From: Echinarachnius parma
Taxonomy: Eukaryota > Echinodermata > Echinoidea > Clypeasteroida > Echinarachniidae
Assembly: GCA_037951105.1 (NCBI GenBank)
Contig: JBAMJV010005494.1
Coordinates: 78,501-142,500, forward strand
Length of the DNA stretch: 64,000 bases
Reading direction: 5' to 3'
Shown here: positions 33,977-44,307 of the stretch, piece after piece
Numbering within the stretch: the stretch's first letter is position 1
Layout: each line of letters starts with the position of its first letter
Made by a program: the position numbers and the translations under genes
Notes under the pieces: model-generated
Seen by the model: the letters and a program-made list of their open reading frames with translations, nothing else
Databases searched by the model: none
Told to the model about the DNA's origin: nothing

Positions 33977-34056
33977 TTAACCCCTTGTCTACGGGAACCT
34001 GGTGGGTTGTGTACACAATCAAAGGGGATTTCAGAAACTCGAAGGGAACGGGTTAT
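33977..34056. mobile_element. 80-bp TTAA unit, family E
   Basis: TTAACCCCTTGTCTACGGG to GAAGGGAACGGGTTAT; the last base of the right TTAA has mutated. Confidence 0.7.
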
Positions 34057-34232
34057 AGCAAAACATAATTTGTTTGTGCTCAAAACTATCAGGTATGTAA
34101 AAGATGTCGCAGTGGAAAATGTTTAGGAGCATCAGCTCCAAGAAACCATGGGCCCTAGGTCTATGATATCATGATTTCTCTTGGGAGGACTTTTGTTCAA
34201 TGCAAATCAAATCCTAAAATGCCGGGCAGATA

Positions 34233-34504
34233 TATACTACTAAAAAAAGTTAAGGACCACTTTTTTCTTAACTTGTATTTTTTTCTCCAAGCAATGAGTG
34301 AGGTCTAGTTGTTTTATTTTTGGTTTGTCTAGATGGTGTTCTCATTGGAATAACAAACATGATGCAAGAGACATTATGCAACAACTGAACCACATGTGAA
34401 ATTGATTACAGTGTGTTTGAGGTAATTCAGGAGTAAAATATCTCATATAAAAAGTATACACGAAATGAAAAGTGCATGTCCTTAACTTTTTTTTTAGTAG
34501 TGTA
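34233..34504. mobile_element. Tc1/mariner-like MITE
   Basis: TATACTACTAAAAAAAGTTA and AAGGACCAC at the left are mirrored by CATGTCCTTAAC and TTTTTTTTTAGTAGTGTA at the right. TA dinucleotides bound it. 272 bp with no transposase. Confidence 0.75.
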
Positions 34505-34874
34505 TTTGCAAGCTACCCATAACAAAAAATCAATAGAATAGATGATGGCAAAAAATCAACATTAAGTCAATTGTAGTCACAAGTGCACCTGGCAGCGTTG
34601 ATATAGTAATATAAACTTCCAGCATTTAAAAGGGAATCGAATGATCCCTGGGTATGTAAAACCAGCGGCAAAACACAGCTTGGACACCTGGTTGACTCTG
34701 CATGCATTTATGTATGATAGCGTATGGTGAGAGTGAGAAGGGCATTAAGTCAATTGTTTACCAAATTGAGTTAGTGGGAGCCAATTTATCAGACTACTTT
34801 TGATTGAACTTTTGATTAGTGGAATACTTATATTAATATCAAAAGTTATATCATCCGTTGAGAGTGATACATAT
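34505..34874. other. No gene seen
   Basis: Contains one isolated copy of the P end motif (GAGAAGGGCATTAAGTC) near 34734. Confidence 0.3.
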
Positions 34875-35024
34875 CATACATATCTTTGTAACGAAAGGGA
34901 AATTTGAAAAACCGAAACCTGTCCCGTGATTTTATTGTTAATACGAATACAACAAGGTATAAGGGAACCGCTAGAATTAAAATTTTATTTTGAGGATTTG
35001 GACAATGTTACTAAGTCCCTTTAA
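34875..35024. mobile_element. Family A, truncated copy 6
   Basis: CATACATATCTTTGTAACG through GTTACTAAGTCCCTTTAA, nearly identical to the right part of copy 3. Confidence 0.75.
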
Positions 35025-35690
35025 GACAATTTTAACCCCTGCAGATAATTCAATATATCCATATGTGTAAAGGTGTGTCCCTAGTTATGGCATATTTTCC
35101 CTCTGAACTGTACCATGTACAAATTGAAATTCAACAGTATCAAATGAATCAATGAATTTAGTGTAGAAGCCCTAGGAAATGTTCAGATTTGTTTTTCGTT
35201 GTAATGAAATCCAGACGATAAATCTTGATTACTTGTGACAGGTCTATTTATCACTCGTTTCCAATTAGCAGTCTCGTTTAAAATGTCATGCAGTAAATGG
35301 GGCCATGAGTTTTATTACTTCGGATGAGCGTGGCTGTTCCAATCAGTTACACCCAGCCAACCTACATATCGTCAGTTTAGAAAGAGAAGGGCACCGATTC
35401 ACTTTTTGTACTTCCAAAAATTTTATTTTTTTTAAAGCTTGATAGCCATAACAAACCTAATTTAGCTCTCTTATACTTACTATAAATACATGTATGTACA
35501 AAACTATAAATAATTGTTATCTGAATATCAGAAATAATATCAGAAAGAATACCAAATATTAATGGTTCAATCTTCTTAATTTATTTATTTGATCTTGCTA
35601 TGATATTGTGTATTTTCATATGTTTTGCTTTAGTTTTGAGCTAATAAAAACTTTAAAGAAAAATAAAAGTTCAATATAAGATGCAATTTT
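35025..35690. other. No gene seen
   Basis: AT-rich with one P-like end motif near 35383. Confidence 0.3.
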
Positions 35691-35934
35691 TAAGGATCTA
35701 GTAAATTTGTTGACATGTGCAAAATCTGATAAATGGTTGAATACAGATATATGTGTAATTTTGTATCCGATAAGTATAATATATTTGTGAAAATTAGAGA
35801 CTCTAAAAACCAAACCCTTCAATCGTAATAAGAGAATTTCAGAAAACCCAAACCTGCTCCATGTTTCTACTAGTAATACAATTATGTTCTCGGTAAGTTT
35901 TGTGGATTCTGACAATGTTACTAGATCCCTTTAA
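35691..35934 (+). mobile_element. Family A, internally deleted copy 7
   Basis: TTAAGGATCTAGTAAATTTG to GTTACTAGATCCCTTTAA, only 244 bp, so about 140 bp of the middle is missing. Confidence 0.75.
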
Positions 35935-35956
35935 CTAGCATTTAATAACTGGATCT

Positions 35957-36496
35957 TTAAAGGGGTAGTTTAGTTTTGGTAGAGAGGGCGCTGCACATCA
36001 CAATTTTGTTGTGAGGTAATGAAAAACTGAGTGTCGAATTTGAGAGAACATGCAATTTTAATGGCAGAATAAACTTTATTTGGTCAAAATCGACCCAGAA
36101 ATGGCTGAAATATCAATAAATATATCTGATCTTATAATTATTTGGGGCCCAAATAATTAGACGATTTTTCAACAAATTAAAAAAATGCTTGCACTTTTTC
36201 AAAATTTTCAAAAGCGTTTTTAAATAGTTGTTTAGGATCTCTCTATTTAATCATTATTTCAATAAAACATCACATGCATAATTTTGTATGAAAAATGGTT
36301 GAAACTAATGCCTTTTTAAAAAGCGCCCTCTTGTGTTTTAATGGCTCTTTTTGAATGATAACGGGCTTTTTACTTAGTCGTTTGTAATTTTGTATACCTT
36401 TCGAGCATGGTGGAGTTATAACTATTAGTTTATAATGTTACTGTCCAGGTTTGGTTACTAAAGTTCAGCCTTACCAAAACTGTACTACCCCTTTAA
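35957..36496 (+). mobile_element. TTAA-type MITE, family B, copy 4
   Basis: TTAAAGGGGTAGTTTAGTTT to CCAAAACTGTACTACCCCTTTAA (end stated as 36474-36496), 540 bp, very similar to copy 1. The flanks GGATCT and GTCTGAATG meet directly at 36690-36705, the empty site. Confidence 0.85.
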
Positions 36497-36560
36497 GTCT
36501 GAATGATCTTATTTGTAAACGAAACGAAAAGAGAGGAATAAAATGGAGATACATGTATGC

Positions 36561-36672
36561 ATTCTGTTGTGCTATGTTCTACAGGTAAGTGGTAATACAA
36601 TTACAATGAGGTATGTAAGAACCACTAGAGTTCTTGGTAAGTTTCTTGGATTCTTACTATAGATCCCGTTTT
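36561..36672. mobile_element. Family A fragment, copy 8
   Basis: CAATGAGGTATGTAAGAACC through TATAGATCCCGTTTTAA. It belongs to the second copy of a local duplication together with its flank TTAACTAGCATTATAACTGG. Confidence 0.55.
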
Positions 36673-36739
36673 AACTAGCATTATAACTGGATCTGTAAGG
36701 TCTGAATGTTCATACAAACAAAGAAACAAAGAAAGGAAT

Positions 36740-36960
36740 CAAATGGAGACGCTTTCTGGCATGTTGCGTCTTGCGATGGACTGGACGGTGGATGGACGGT
36801 CGTCCTTGGGTAGTAAAATGTCAGCAGCAGATTCAATTATGATGGTAGACACGGACGTCGCGCTACGTTGCGAGTCGCACCTGTGCTGGACCAATTGGCA
36901 TTTGATTAGACGTCGCCGGATGATTCCATTTGGCATTATCTGAGACCTCAAATGGATTAA
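36740..36960. other. CpG-rich island of unknown nature
   Basis: About 220 bp with many CG dinucleotides (GGTCGTCC, GACGTCGCGCTACGTTGCGAG, GACGTCGCCGG) in an AT-rich setting. Both strands are open over most of it (66 codons plus, 70 codons minus), but neither translation resembles a family I know. It could be a single exon, a decayed retrogene or part of another GC-rich mobile element. Confidence 0.35.
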
Positions 36961-37290
36961 GTCTACTTAGTTCTACTTACGCATACTTAAAGTCGTGCCT
37001 TCATGTTATTTTGCCACAGTTTAGCTTAGCAGCATGTTATTATAGAAGTATACATGTAGAATGGTGAATTGAAGAGGGGATTATTCACTAACATGTGTAC
37101 ACATTTTTCTGGCACAGTTTTAACCTTTAATCTTTACATCTTTGCGTTGGAAGCAGGCAAGGAATGATGTAACTCCGTAAGACGATGTTTTTAAGCAATA
37201 ATTTGCCCCAATTTGTACCATGTATACATCATTGTAGGACTGCAAAATGTAACTCAAATGCACATCAACAACATTTCAACTATGAACAGT
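36961..37290. other. No feature seen
   Basis: AT-rich non-coding sequence. Confidence 0.3.
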
Positions 37291-37739
37291 TTAAAGGGGA
37301 CCACCAGGCAAAGAACAACACATTATTACATGTTTTGGTACCGTTTTGTGATATCAAATAGATACCCAACATTTTGCAAAGGGTTGTGTAATTCATAAAA
37401 AAAGCAATTAATTTCCACCACTTACGGAACCACGGCTATCTCGTGGTTCCACACGGGCCAGGCATTTGCGAGTGCGCCAATGCAATTCACGCGTACGTCA
37501 ATAGAATCCCGGATGATTCGTTCGCTCTGCATAGAGCGCCGCTGGCTCTGCTTGCATAATAGTCTGCGCATTCAGACCGCATGACCGCATGGCTAAGAAT
37601 GGTGATGCGTTTTCCAATTATATATTTTTTCTGAAAACATATTTTTGTGAACTTATTGAAGGAATGGAATACTAAAGATGTTACCTTTCTATAAAAAGAT
37701 TATTATTTTTGGGTGGCGGTACCCTTTAAATACATGAAA
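37291..37739 (+). mobile_element. TTAA-type MITE, family R, copy 1
   Basis: TTAAAGGGGACCACCAGGCA at the left and GGGTGGCGGTACCCTTTAA at the right. 449 bp, with GTTTTGGTACCGTTTTGTGA and CATTTTGCAAAGGGTTGTG inside, shared (inverted) with 41893-42323. The middle is CG-rich (TTCACGCGTACGTC). Confidence 0.8.
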
Positions 37740-37804
37740 TAGAAATGTTGTACTGAAGATGGGGATTCCAATTCATGCCTTCATATTCAAACAAATGTCA
37801 CAGT

Positions 37805-38321
37805 TAGAAGAAGAAGAAGAAGAAGAAGAAGAAGAAGAAGAAGAAGAAAAAGAAGGAGGAGGAGGAGGAGGAGGAGGAGGAGGAGGAGGAGGAGGAGGAG
37901 GAGGAGGAGGAGGAGGAGGAGGAGGAGGAGGAGGAGGAGGAGGAGGAGGAGGAGGAGGAGGAGGAGGAGGAGGAGGAGGAGGAGGAGGAGGAGGAGGAGG
38001 AGGAGGAGAGGAGGAGGAGGAGGAGGAGGAGGAGGAGGAGGAGGAGGAGGAGGAGGAGGAGGAGGAGGAGGAGGAGGAGGAGGAGGAGGAGGAGGAGGAG
38101 GAGGAGGAGGAGGAGGAGGAGGAGGAGGAGGAGGAGGAGGAGGAGAGGAGGAGGAGGAGGAGGAGGAGGAGGAGGAGGAGGAGGAGGAGGAGGAGGAGGA
38201 GGAGGAGGAGGGAGGAGGAGGAGAAGGAGGAGGAGAGGAGGAGGAGGAGGAGGAGGAGGAGAAGAGAAGAAGAAGAAGAAGAAGAAGAAGAAGAAGAAGA
38301 AGAAGAAGAAGAAGAAGAATG
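37805..38321 (+). repeat. GAA-GGA-GAA polypurine array
   Basis: About 45 bp of AGA units, then nearly 400 bp of GGA units with three single-base slips, then about 60 bp of AGA units. The arrangement is almost symmetric. It ends directly at a family E unit (TTAACCTGTTCC). Glu-rich and Pro/Leu-rich frames here are artefacts. Confidence 0.95.
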
Positions 38322-38401
38322 TTAACCTGTTCCTTTCTAGATTTGTCTATCCCCATCGAGTTAAAACAGGGCTCACCAGGTTCCCATCTCTAGGTAAATT
38401 A
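38322..38401. mobile_element. TTAA unit, family E
   Basis: TTAACCTGTTCCTTTCTAG to CATCTCTAGGTAAATTA, about 80 bp, decayed right end. Confidence 0.6.
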
Positions 38402-38595
38402 TATCAGAGAAAGCAACTATCTAGATCTAAATGATGCATTACAATATTTTCCTGAACAACCTTTAGAAGCTAATCTGAAAAGTATTACCTCGTGTTTTTG
38501 TCCTGCTTGGCAAATGTCACTTTTGACAGCATCAATGTTTCAAACTACATCTTCTTCTGTTTGTAGGTGCTTGCATCAACCCATTGCATGTACAC

Positions 38596-38687
38596 TTAAC
38601 TCCTAACGTGCCAAGCTCGCATTTTTGCGAGTTACAATGCACACAAATGCCATAGAGCATTAACATCCCTGGCACGTTAGGAGTTAA
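38596..38687. mobile_element. 92-bp TTAA hairpin unit, family F
   Basis: TTAACTCCTAACGTGCCA and TGGCACGTTAGGAGTTAA are perfect 18-bp inverted ends including the TTAA. A second small inverted pair, TCGCATTTTTGCGA, lies near the left. Single copy in the window. Confidence 0.75.
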
Positions 38688-38689
38688 GA

Positions 38690-38820
38690 AACCTTACAGT
38701 AGGTCCTGGACTGAGGGAACCGGGTGGGCTGTGCACAAAGTCTATGGGGATTTCAGAATATCAAAGGGAACAGGTTAACTGTCCGGAAATTACAACATTT
38801 CGCAGGGAACGGATTAACTT
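38690..38820. mobile_element. Family E unit with an adjoining fragment
   Basis: GGAACCGGGTGGGCTGTGCA, TCTATGGGGATTTCAGAA and GGGAACAGGTTAA (ends 38779), then a piece with CGCAGGGAACGGATTAA to 38818. Confidence 0.6.
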
Positions 38821-39284
38821 CAGTTCCCCGTTTCATCCACAAGGATTTAGGTGATGAATTTCTCACAAATTCCTGTCATTTTTCATGAATTTTAGATTTT
38901 TCCGATGTCTCATCCGAAGCGATATAAAAAACGAAAAAAATGGTGTGACTTTTTATGCATTAATCATACAGCAGTCAGGGTCGAGAAAGTTCTAAAGCTG
39001 ATTAGACTTTTCTGATCTTGAATGCGATTAATTTTAAGTAAATGGATATTTACAGTCAATACAAATATGGGTTCATCTTTAATTGGCCTATTTTTGCATA
39101 ATGTGCAGAGTGTAGAAATTTAACTCGGTATTCCAACTCAATGTTAGCTATATTTCAAAAACCAGGTTTCCCCAAATGGATCCTCTTTCAAATTTAATAC
39201 ATCCATGGGGACAATTTCAAAAGGCCCCAATTACTGTAATTTCAATATTGGAAGCCAAGTTCCTGCCAGGCAAATCTCACACAC
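38821..39284. other. No feature seen
   Basis: AT-rich non-coding sequence. Confidence 0.3.
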
Positions 39285-39364
39285 TTAACCCATTGCTTAC
39301 AGGAACAGGGTGGGCTATGTACAAAGTCTATGGGGATTCCAGAATGTTGAAGGGAAGGGGTTAA
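39285..39364. mobile_element. 80-bp TTAA unit, family E
   Basis: TTAACCCATTGCTTACAGG to GAAGGGAAGGGGTTAA, exactly 80 bp, followed by an AATAAT run and a W-like start. Confidence 0.75.
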
Positions 39365-39498
39365 TAATAATAATAATAATTCTATATTTATAACGTGCGC
39401 ACATCTGTCCATGGATGTAATTAGAAATTAATATGAGCTGTTTCATGCACTAGGTTTTTCTTTATAAAAAAATGGTGTCAGACACATACATTGGCATA

Positions 39499-39630
39499 TA
39501 GCAGTGATGGGCGCAGGGGGCATGTGCTCCCCCCCCCCCCCCCCCCAATAATTCAATAGAGTGTTCCCCCTTGCCCTAATAATTTGCATGCCCCCTTTAA
39601 TCATTATCAGTCTGACTACGCCACATCCCT
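39499..39630. mobile_element. Poly-C element, family I, copy 3 (short)
   Basis: CAGTGATGGGCGCAGGGGGC, CATGTGCTCCCC, a poly-C tract, AATAATTCAATAGAG and the end TCTGACTACGCCACATC. Confidence 0.55.
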
Positions 39631-39643
39631 GATCACATATGAT

Positions 39644-40111
39644 CAGAGATGCCAACCTTCACAAACCAAAAAAAGTATTCTGAGAGGTAAAAAACAGTAT
39701 TTTGAACCAAAAAAAAGTATTTTTAGAGCTGCCAACCTTTAGAGGCAAAAAAACATTTTTTCGCGAAGCAAATTCGCGCAGCAAAAATACCCTTTACGCA
39801 CACGTTAATATAAAAGTTGGTTCGGTCGATCACACCAGCGTTTTTATAAGTTTGTTCAGTTTATTTGTGTTATATTTAAAATATGTATCTGGAGTAATAG
39901 TTAATCAGGGTTCAACGTAAATTTTGTTGCCTTTTTCCGATCGTTTCTATAGGGAGTACCAGAAAAAGAAAAAAAAAAGAAGAAAAAAAAAATCGTTTTT
40001 TTTTTTTTTTATTTTTTAAGAAAACGTATTTTATTAGGGGAAAACGTACTGCCGTATTTTGCGTGAAAAAACGTAACAAATACGGCAAAAACGGAACGGT
40101 TGGCATCTCTG
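39644..40111. mobile_element. Element family M, copy 2
   Basis: CAGAGATGCCAACC to GGTTGGCATCTCTG, 468 bp, about 90 percent like copy 1 by eye. TATGAT flanks both ends, so its duplication appears to be 6 bp where copy 1 shows 5. Confidence 0.8.
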
Positions 40112-40196
40112 TATGATGCATCTACATCTTAGGAGCAAGTTCACCATGTCCAAATCTCATGTAAAAATCGAATCCCCAGTGGGGAAAATATGACAC

Positions 40197-40578
40197 TTAA
40201 AAGGATCTAGTAACTTTGTGCAAAAAGTGATGACCAGTTGAAAAAAATGATTTTACATGTTTATCAGCTGATTTGTTCACTGAGCAATGTGTGAAAATTT
40301 CACATTTAAAATGGATGTTATATGGACGAACTTTGCTAAAATGTGAGGTGATATTTGAGAACTCATTGCACTGACTTTGTACAGATATAATTTTCCAGTT
40401 GATAATTAAATTAAAAACACTTCAATTGTAAATATCTTTTTAACAAAAGGGAAATTTGAAAAACCGAAGCCCAGGTCCAATGCTTCTATTGTTAATATGA
40501 ATACAACAAGGTATGAATGAACCACTAGAGATCTAAGCAAATTGTGTAGATTTGGACAATGTTACTGGATCCCTTTAA
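40197..40578 (+). mobile_element. TTAA-type MITE, family A, copy 9
   Basis: TTAAAAGGATCTAGTAACTT to GTTACTGGATCCCTTTAA, full length about 382 bp, diverged. Confidence 0.8.
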
Positions 40579-41065
40579 TGTGAGCTGTTTGAGACATCCC
40601 GTTTGGGAAAAGGGGCATCTGCTTCAAATGATGGATGAGGCCGATCTCCCAATGCCCCAAACTCATCTAAAAATCAAAAGTCAATTCTGTTTCCCCATCG
40701 GGCAAACGTCACTTTAAAACGAATCATTACCTCAAATTCTTTGAAGTTTGTCTAGAGGTTTCCTTTCTTGTTTACAAGATTTTCTCTACTCGTTGACCAT
40801 TAAAATGAGAACTATATATCGCATGGGAATATATCGCATGGGAATGGAAATTTTAACGCCATGATACAACTCTCATGTGATTCGGCATGAATTTATGAAA
40901 TGTCATCCGCAGGGCATTAAAGGGAATCAGAAGAATCTGGAATTTAAATCTTCTAGTAACACATGGTTAGCAACATGTGTCAATGCATATTTTTATTTCA
41001 AACATAGGGAAAATGACAATTAAAAAAATATAAAAGGGCTTCAGGAACCAACAACCATGAATCAT
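40579..41065. other. No feature seen
   Basis: Non-coding. TATATCGCATGGGAA is duplicated head to tail at 40815-40845. Confidence 0.3.
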
Positions 41066-41235
41066 CACGGGAGTTTTCTAGCTCAGTTGGTAGAAACACT
41101 GGTCTAGCAATCCGAAGGTCTCAAGTTCGAATTTTGCAGAAACTGCACAAACAAAGTAAACATTTGCAAAATAATTTGAAGTAAAATTAAGTATCGGTAG
41201 ATTTCAATTTCAATTTCAATTTTATCTCACATTTC
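41066..41235 (+). mobile_element. Candidate tRNA-derived SINE
   Basis: 41069-41139 resembles a decayed tRNA. The A box TAGCTCAGTTGG (41079-41090) is intact and a B box, AGTTCGAAT (41124-41132), lies about 34 bp on. Between them, CTAGCAA could be an anticodon loop with AGC (Ala). The acceptor and D stems do not pair well, so it is not a functional tRNA. It is followed by an unrelated A-rich body and an imperfect CAATTT run at 41203-41230, as in SINE tails. Only one copy was found here. Confidence 0.5.
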
Positions 41236-41364
41236 TAAAAAAAACAGATCTACTATTTGAGCAAGAGATATTGTGCTTTTAGATTTGAATGGTCAAGTAT
41301 TTTTTCTTTTACCTTTTAACAAAAAATCTGCCTTCCTGTAAACCAGGCTCCTGTAGGCAATGGT

Positions 41365-41444
41365 TTAACCCCTTGGCTACGGGAACCGGGTGGGCTGTGT
41401 ATAAAGTCTATGGGGATTTCATAAACTCGTAGGCAATAGGTTAA
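41365..41444. mobile_element. 80-bp TTAA unit, family E
   Basis: TTAACCCCTTGGCTACGGG to GTAGGCAATAGGTTAA, exactly 80 bp. Confidence 0.75.
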
Positions 41445-41892
41445 TAGTCTTAATACCATGCCTGGCTTCCTCCTCCTCCTCCTCCTCCCCCATCCATACG
41501 TGCACATCTCATCCCCAAGACTACCACAGCCAATTAGCGGCCACTACAAACACGCTTCATGAATGCGTCTTTAACGAGAACAGTGACCTTCGACGGTCGC
41601 CTGTCCGAGCCACGAGCCGAGAATAGCCCCGAGGTTGTCGCTTGTTCGTCCACCTCCGGCTAATTTCAATACAAATTTGCTTTTTAGGGTGACTGTAAAA
41701 TGACTCTGCTCGTCTTAAGCTTCTAATAATCATGAAGTCGCAGTCGCACTCGTGTGTGTAGACGACATCACGTAGGAGATTGCTTTCAAAGTGATTGCAA
41801 AAAGACGCTGCTCGTCTTAAGCTTATAAGTAGTTGCACTTATGTGTGTAGAAGATCACGTATGAGTGGCACTTATTACAAACCTGCTGAGGT
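41445..41892. repeat. Two-unit duplication; no gene
   Basis: CTGCTCGTCTTAAGCTT and CACTCGTGTGTGTAGA.GA occur at about 41706-41770 and 41810-41865, spacing about 104 bp. GAGG/CTCC-rich text near 41470. Confidence 0.5.
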
Positions 41893-42323
41893 TTAAAGGG
41901 TACCACCACCCAAAAATAATATTCTTATTAAAGAAAGGTAACATCTTTAGTATTCCATTCCATCAACAAGTTCACAAAAATATGTTTCCAGAAAAAAAAT
42001 ATATAATTGGAAACGCACCACCATTCTAAAGCATGCGTTAATGCGGTCTGAATTACGCAGACTGCTATGTGTGCGGTGAATTGCAATGTGTGCAGAGCGA
42101 ACAAATCGCCCGGGAATCTATTGTTTACAAACGTGCGCGTGAATAGCATTGGCGCACTCGCAAATGGTGGGAACAAGGAAATAGCAGTGGTGGAAATTAA
42201 TTGCTTTGTTTATGAATTACACAACCCTTTGCAAAATGTTGGGTATCTACATGTATTTGATATCACAAAACGGTACCAAAACATATAATAATGTGTTGTT
42301 CTTTGCCTGGTGGTCCCCTTTAA
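41893..42323 (-). mobile_element. TTAA-type MITE, family R, copy 2
   Basis: TTAAAGGGTACCACCACCC to GCCTGGTGGTCCCCTTTAA, reverse orientation to copy 1 and sharing its whole length. Confidence 0.8.
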
Positions 42324-42372
42324 GTGTGCACTCACCCTAGGCAAGGCTTGTTACATTTACTATGGATTAACC

Positions 42373-42601
42373 TAAAGCCCTCCATACACAGAGCCGACTC
42401 GACCCGATCCGACTGGTTTTCAGTCAGTTCAGCTCAGTATACGTTGCCTCAGGACTCGTGCTTTGCCTGTTAAGAGCTAGTGGGAGATCATTCGAGGCCG
42501 ATTCAACATGTTGAATCGGCTACGACTGAGCGAAACCGACTCTAGCCTGACTGAAAACCAGTCGGATCGGGTCGAGTCGGCTCTGTGTGCAGTGGGCTTA
42601 A
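42373..42601. mobile_element. TTAA-type fold-back MITE, family C, copy 2
   Basis: AGAGCCGACTCGACCCGATC at the left and GATCGGGTCGAGTCGGCTCT at the right are exact mirrors. Outer bases are TAAA and TTAA. Interior GCCGATTCAAC matches copy 1. Confidence 0.8.
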
Positions 42602-43349
42602 GACTTGTAAGGCAAACTACTCTAACTGTGATAGGGATAAGATGGGCTATGATTATAAAAATCTAGGGTTTAAGGTCAAGGTGTATCCTGAGGTTATCAC
42701 AGACTTGGGTCCATGGAGAAATACCAGGTTTCACACGTTTCTCACTAAACCATATAAACTTATTTTTCGGGACATGTGAACATGATTGCACTTCAGTAAC
42801 GAATGTTCGTGGGTAATGAATGCTAATCAAACAACAGACTCTCATTAAGATTAAGACAGATGAAGAATTTAAGTTATAGATAGATCGATCTATATCAATT
42901 GGTATTTCATAAGAATTAGCATTTTAAAATTTCCATCACAATACAAATATTTACCTACAAAATTTGTAGCTGTCATCTACAGCCTTCGTTAGTGTTGTGA
43001 GCCGACTTGACCTTTGTGACATAACGATGAATCATCGGTTCGCAGACATTCGGTAGCGCAGACATTCGGTAGCTTTTATCGCTTCCCATCTTAAAATGCT
43101 AATTCAGATAAAGAATTATTTAGGCACAGTCTGCCATTGGATTCAGAACTTCTTGCAAAACACCCTGCGGCACGGCCCCCTACTTTAAAAAACATTCCCC
43201 AACATGATCGCACATCGCTATCGAATGTTCACAGTCGTAAATATGCTAATCGCAACAGAATGGGGAAAGATGTTTCACAGTTGCACATACTTGATTCAGA
43301 GCTGGCTGCATTAATAACTCTGTCCTTAGAATCATGCCTCATCGCCATG
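42602..43349. other. No gene seen
   Basis: Unique-looking. The 15-mer GCAGACATTCGGTAG is repeated back to back near 43042-43075. Confidence 0.35.
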
Positions 43350-44230
43350 TGAGTTAGAGTGCGGGGTCAGGGAAGGTGAGTGGAGGGGGGGGGGGAGAAG
43401 GGGGAAAGGATGAAATCAAAAGGAAGAGCGAGAAAGAAAAAAAATGTGAAAACACCCTTTGCCATTCCAGTTTTTGAGCATATTATCCTTTCTAATAATG
43501 CCTCCTTGCATATATGAGTAAGAATGAGGGGGGAGGGAAGGTGAGTGGGGAGAGGGGGGAGGGAAGGTTGGTGGGGAGAGAGAGAAGGGAGAAAGGATGA
43601 AAATTAAAAGGAATAGCGAGAAAAAAAGATTTTGAAAACACCCTTTGCCATTCCTGTTTGTGAGCAGATACTTTTATTATCCTTTCTAATAATGTATCAT
43701 TGCCATATATGAGTAAGAATGAGGGGGGGGGAGCCCGGGGGGGGGTACTCAGATTATAGTCGGACGGGGGTGTGCGGCTGAGTTTTGGGTGTATTTCCCG
43801 CAAATTTTGTGGTTTTAAGTTAGCGAGCGTAGCGAGCTTGAAAATTTTTGCAATTTCACATCGGCAAATCCCAAAATCCCGTATAAAAAAGGGGAAATAT
43901 GAAAAAAGGGACCCATGTCTAAGGATTTTTTTGATGAAAAGGGGACCCATGTCTAAGGATCTTTCTTGAAAAAGTCACCCTTCCCAGCGGCACATCCCCG
44001 TATACCCAATATTATCAAACAGTCAGGCAAGTGCAAGTTTTTTTATTTTGTTTGTGCCCCGAAAACCTGAATGTGGCGGTCCCAAACAGAGTACAAGAGG
44101 GTGGGAAAGTGACAGAAGAGACAGGGAGAGAACAGGATTAAATGGAAATGAATCTAGACCTGTGTTCTCTGAAAAAAGTATTTGAAAACACTGGTTGCCA
44201 TCTTTAGTTTGTAAGCAGATCCTATCATTT
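43350..44230. repeat. Tandem repeat of about 180 bp, interrupted by repeat U
   Basis: AACACCCTTTGCCATTCC, ATTATCCTTTCTAATAATG and ATATGAGTAAGAATGAGG occur at 43450-43530 and 43636-43722; a more diverged unit, AACACTGGTTGCCATC, lies near 44185. The interruption at 43726-44010 begins GGGGGTACTC and contains AAGGGACCCATGTCTAAGG twice and CGGCACATCCCCGTATACCC. A related block is at 53286-53528. Confidence 0.65.
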
Positions 44231-44307
44231 AATTTGCATCTTGTTCTTTTCTTTTCTACAATCCGTACAAAACAAAAGAACAAATCTATGCAAATTAAAT
44301 GATAGGA
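44221..44307. repeat. Hairpin
   Basis: CCTATCATTTAATTTGCAT (44221-44239) is exactly mirrored by ATGCAAATTAAATGATAGG (44289-44307), with TTGTTCTTTT and AAAAGAACAA also mirrored inside. Confidence 0.75.

Noticed and set aside
37759..38356. Glu-rich (plus) and Leu/Pro-rich (minus) frames of about 190 codons
   Set aside because: Artefacts of the GAA/GGA array.
41069..41139. Functional tRNA-Ala gene
   Set aside because: A and B boxes and a CTAGCAA loop are present, but the acceptor, D and T stems do not pair; treated as a SINE head or pseudogene.
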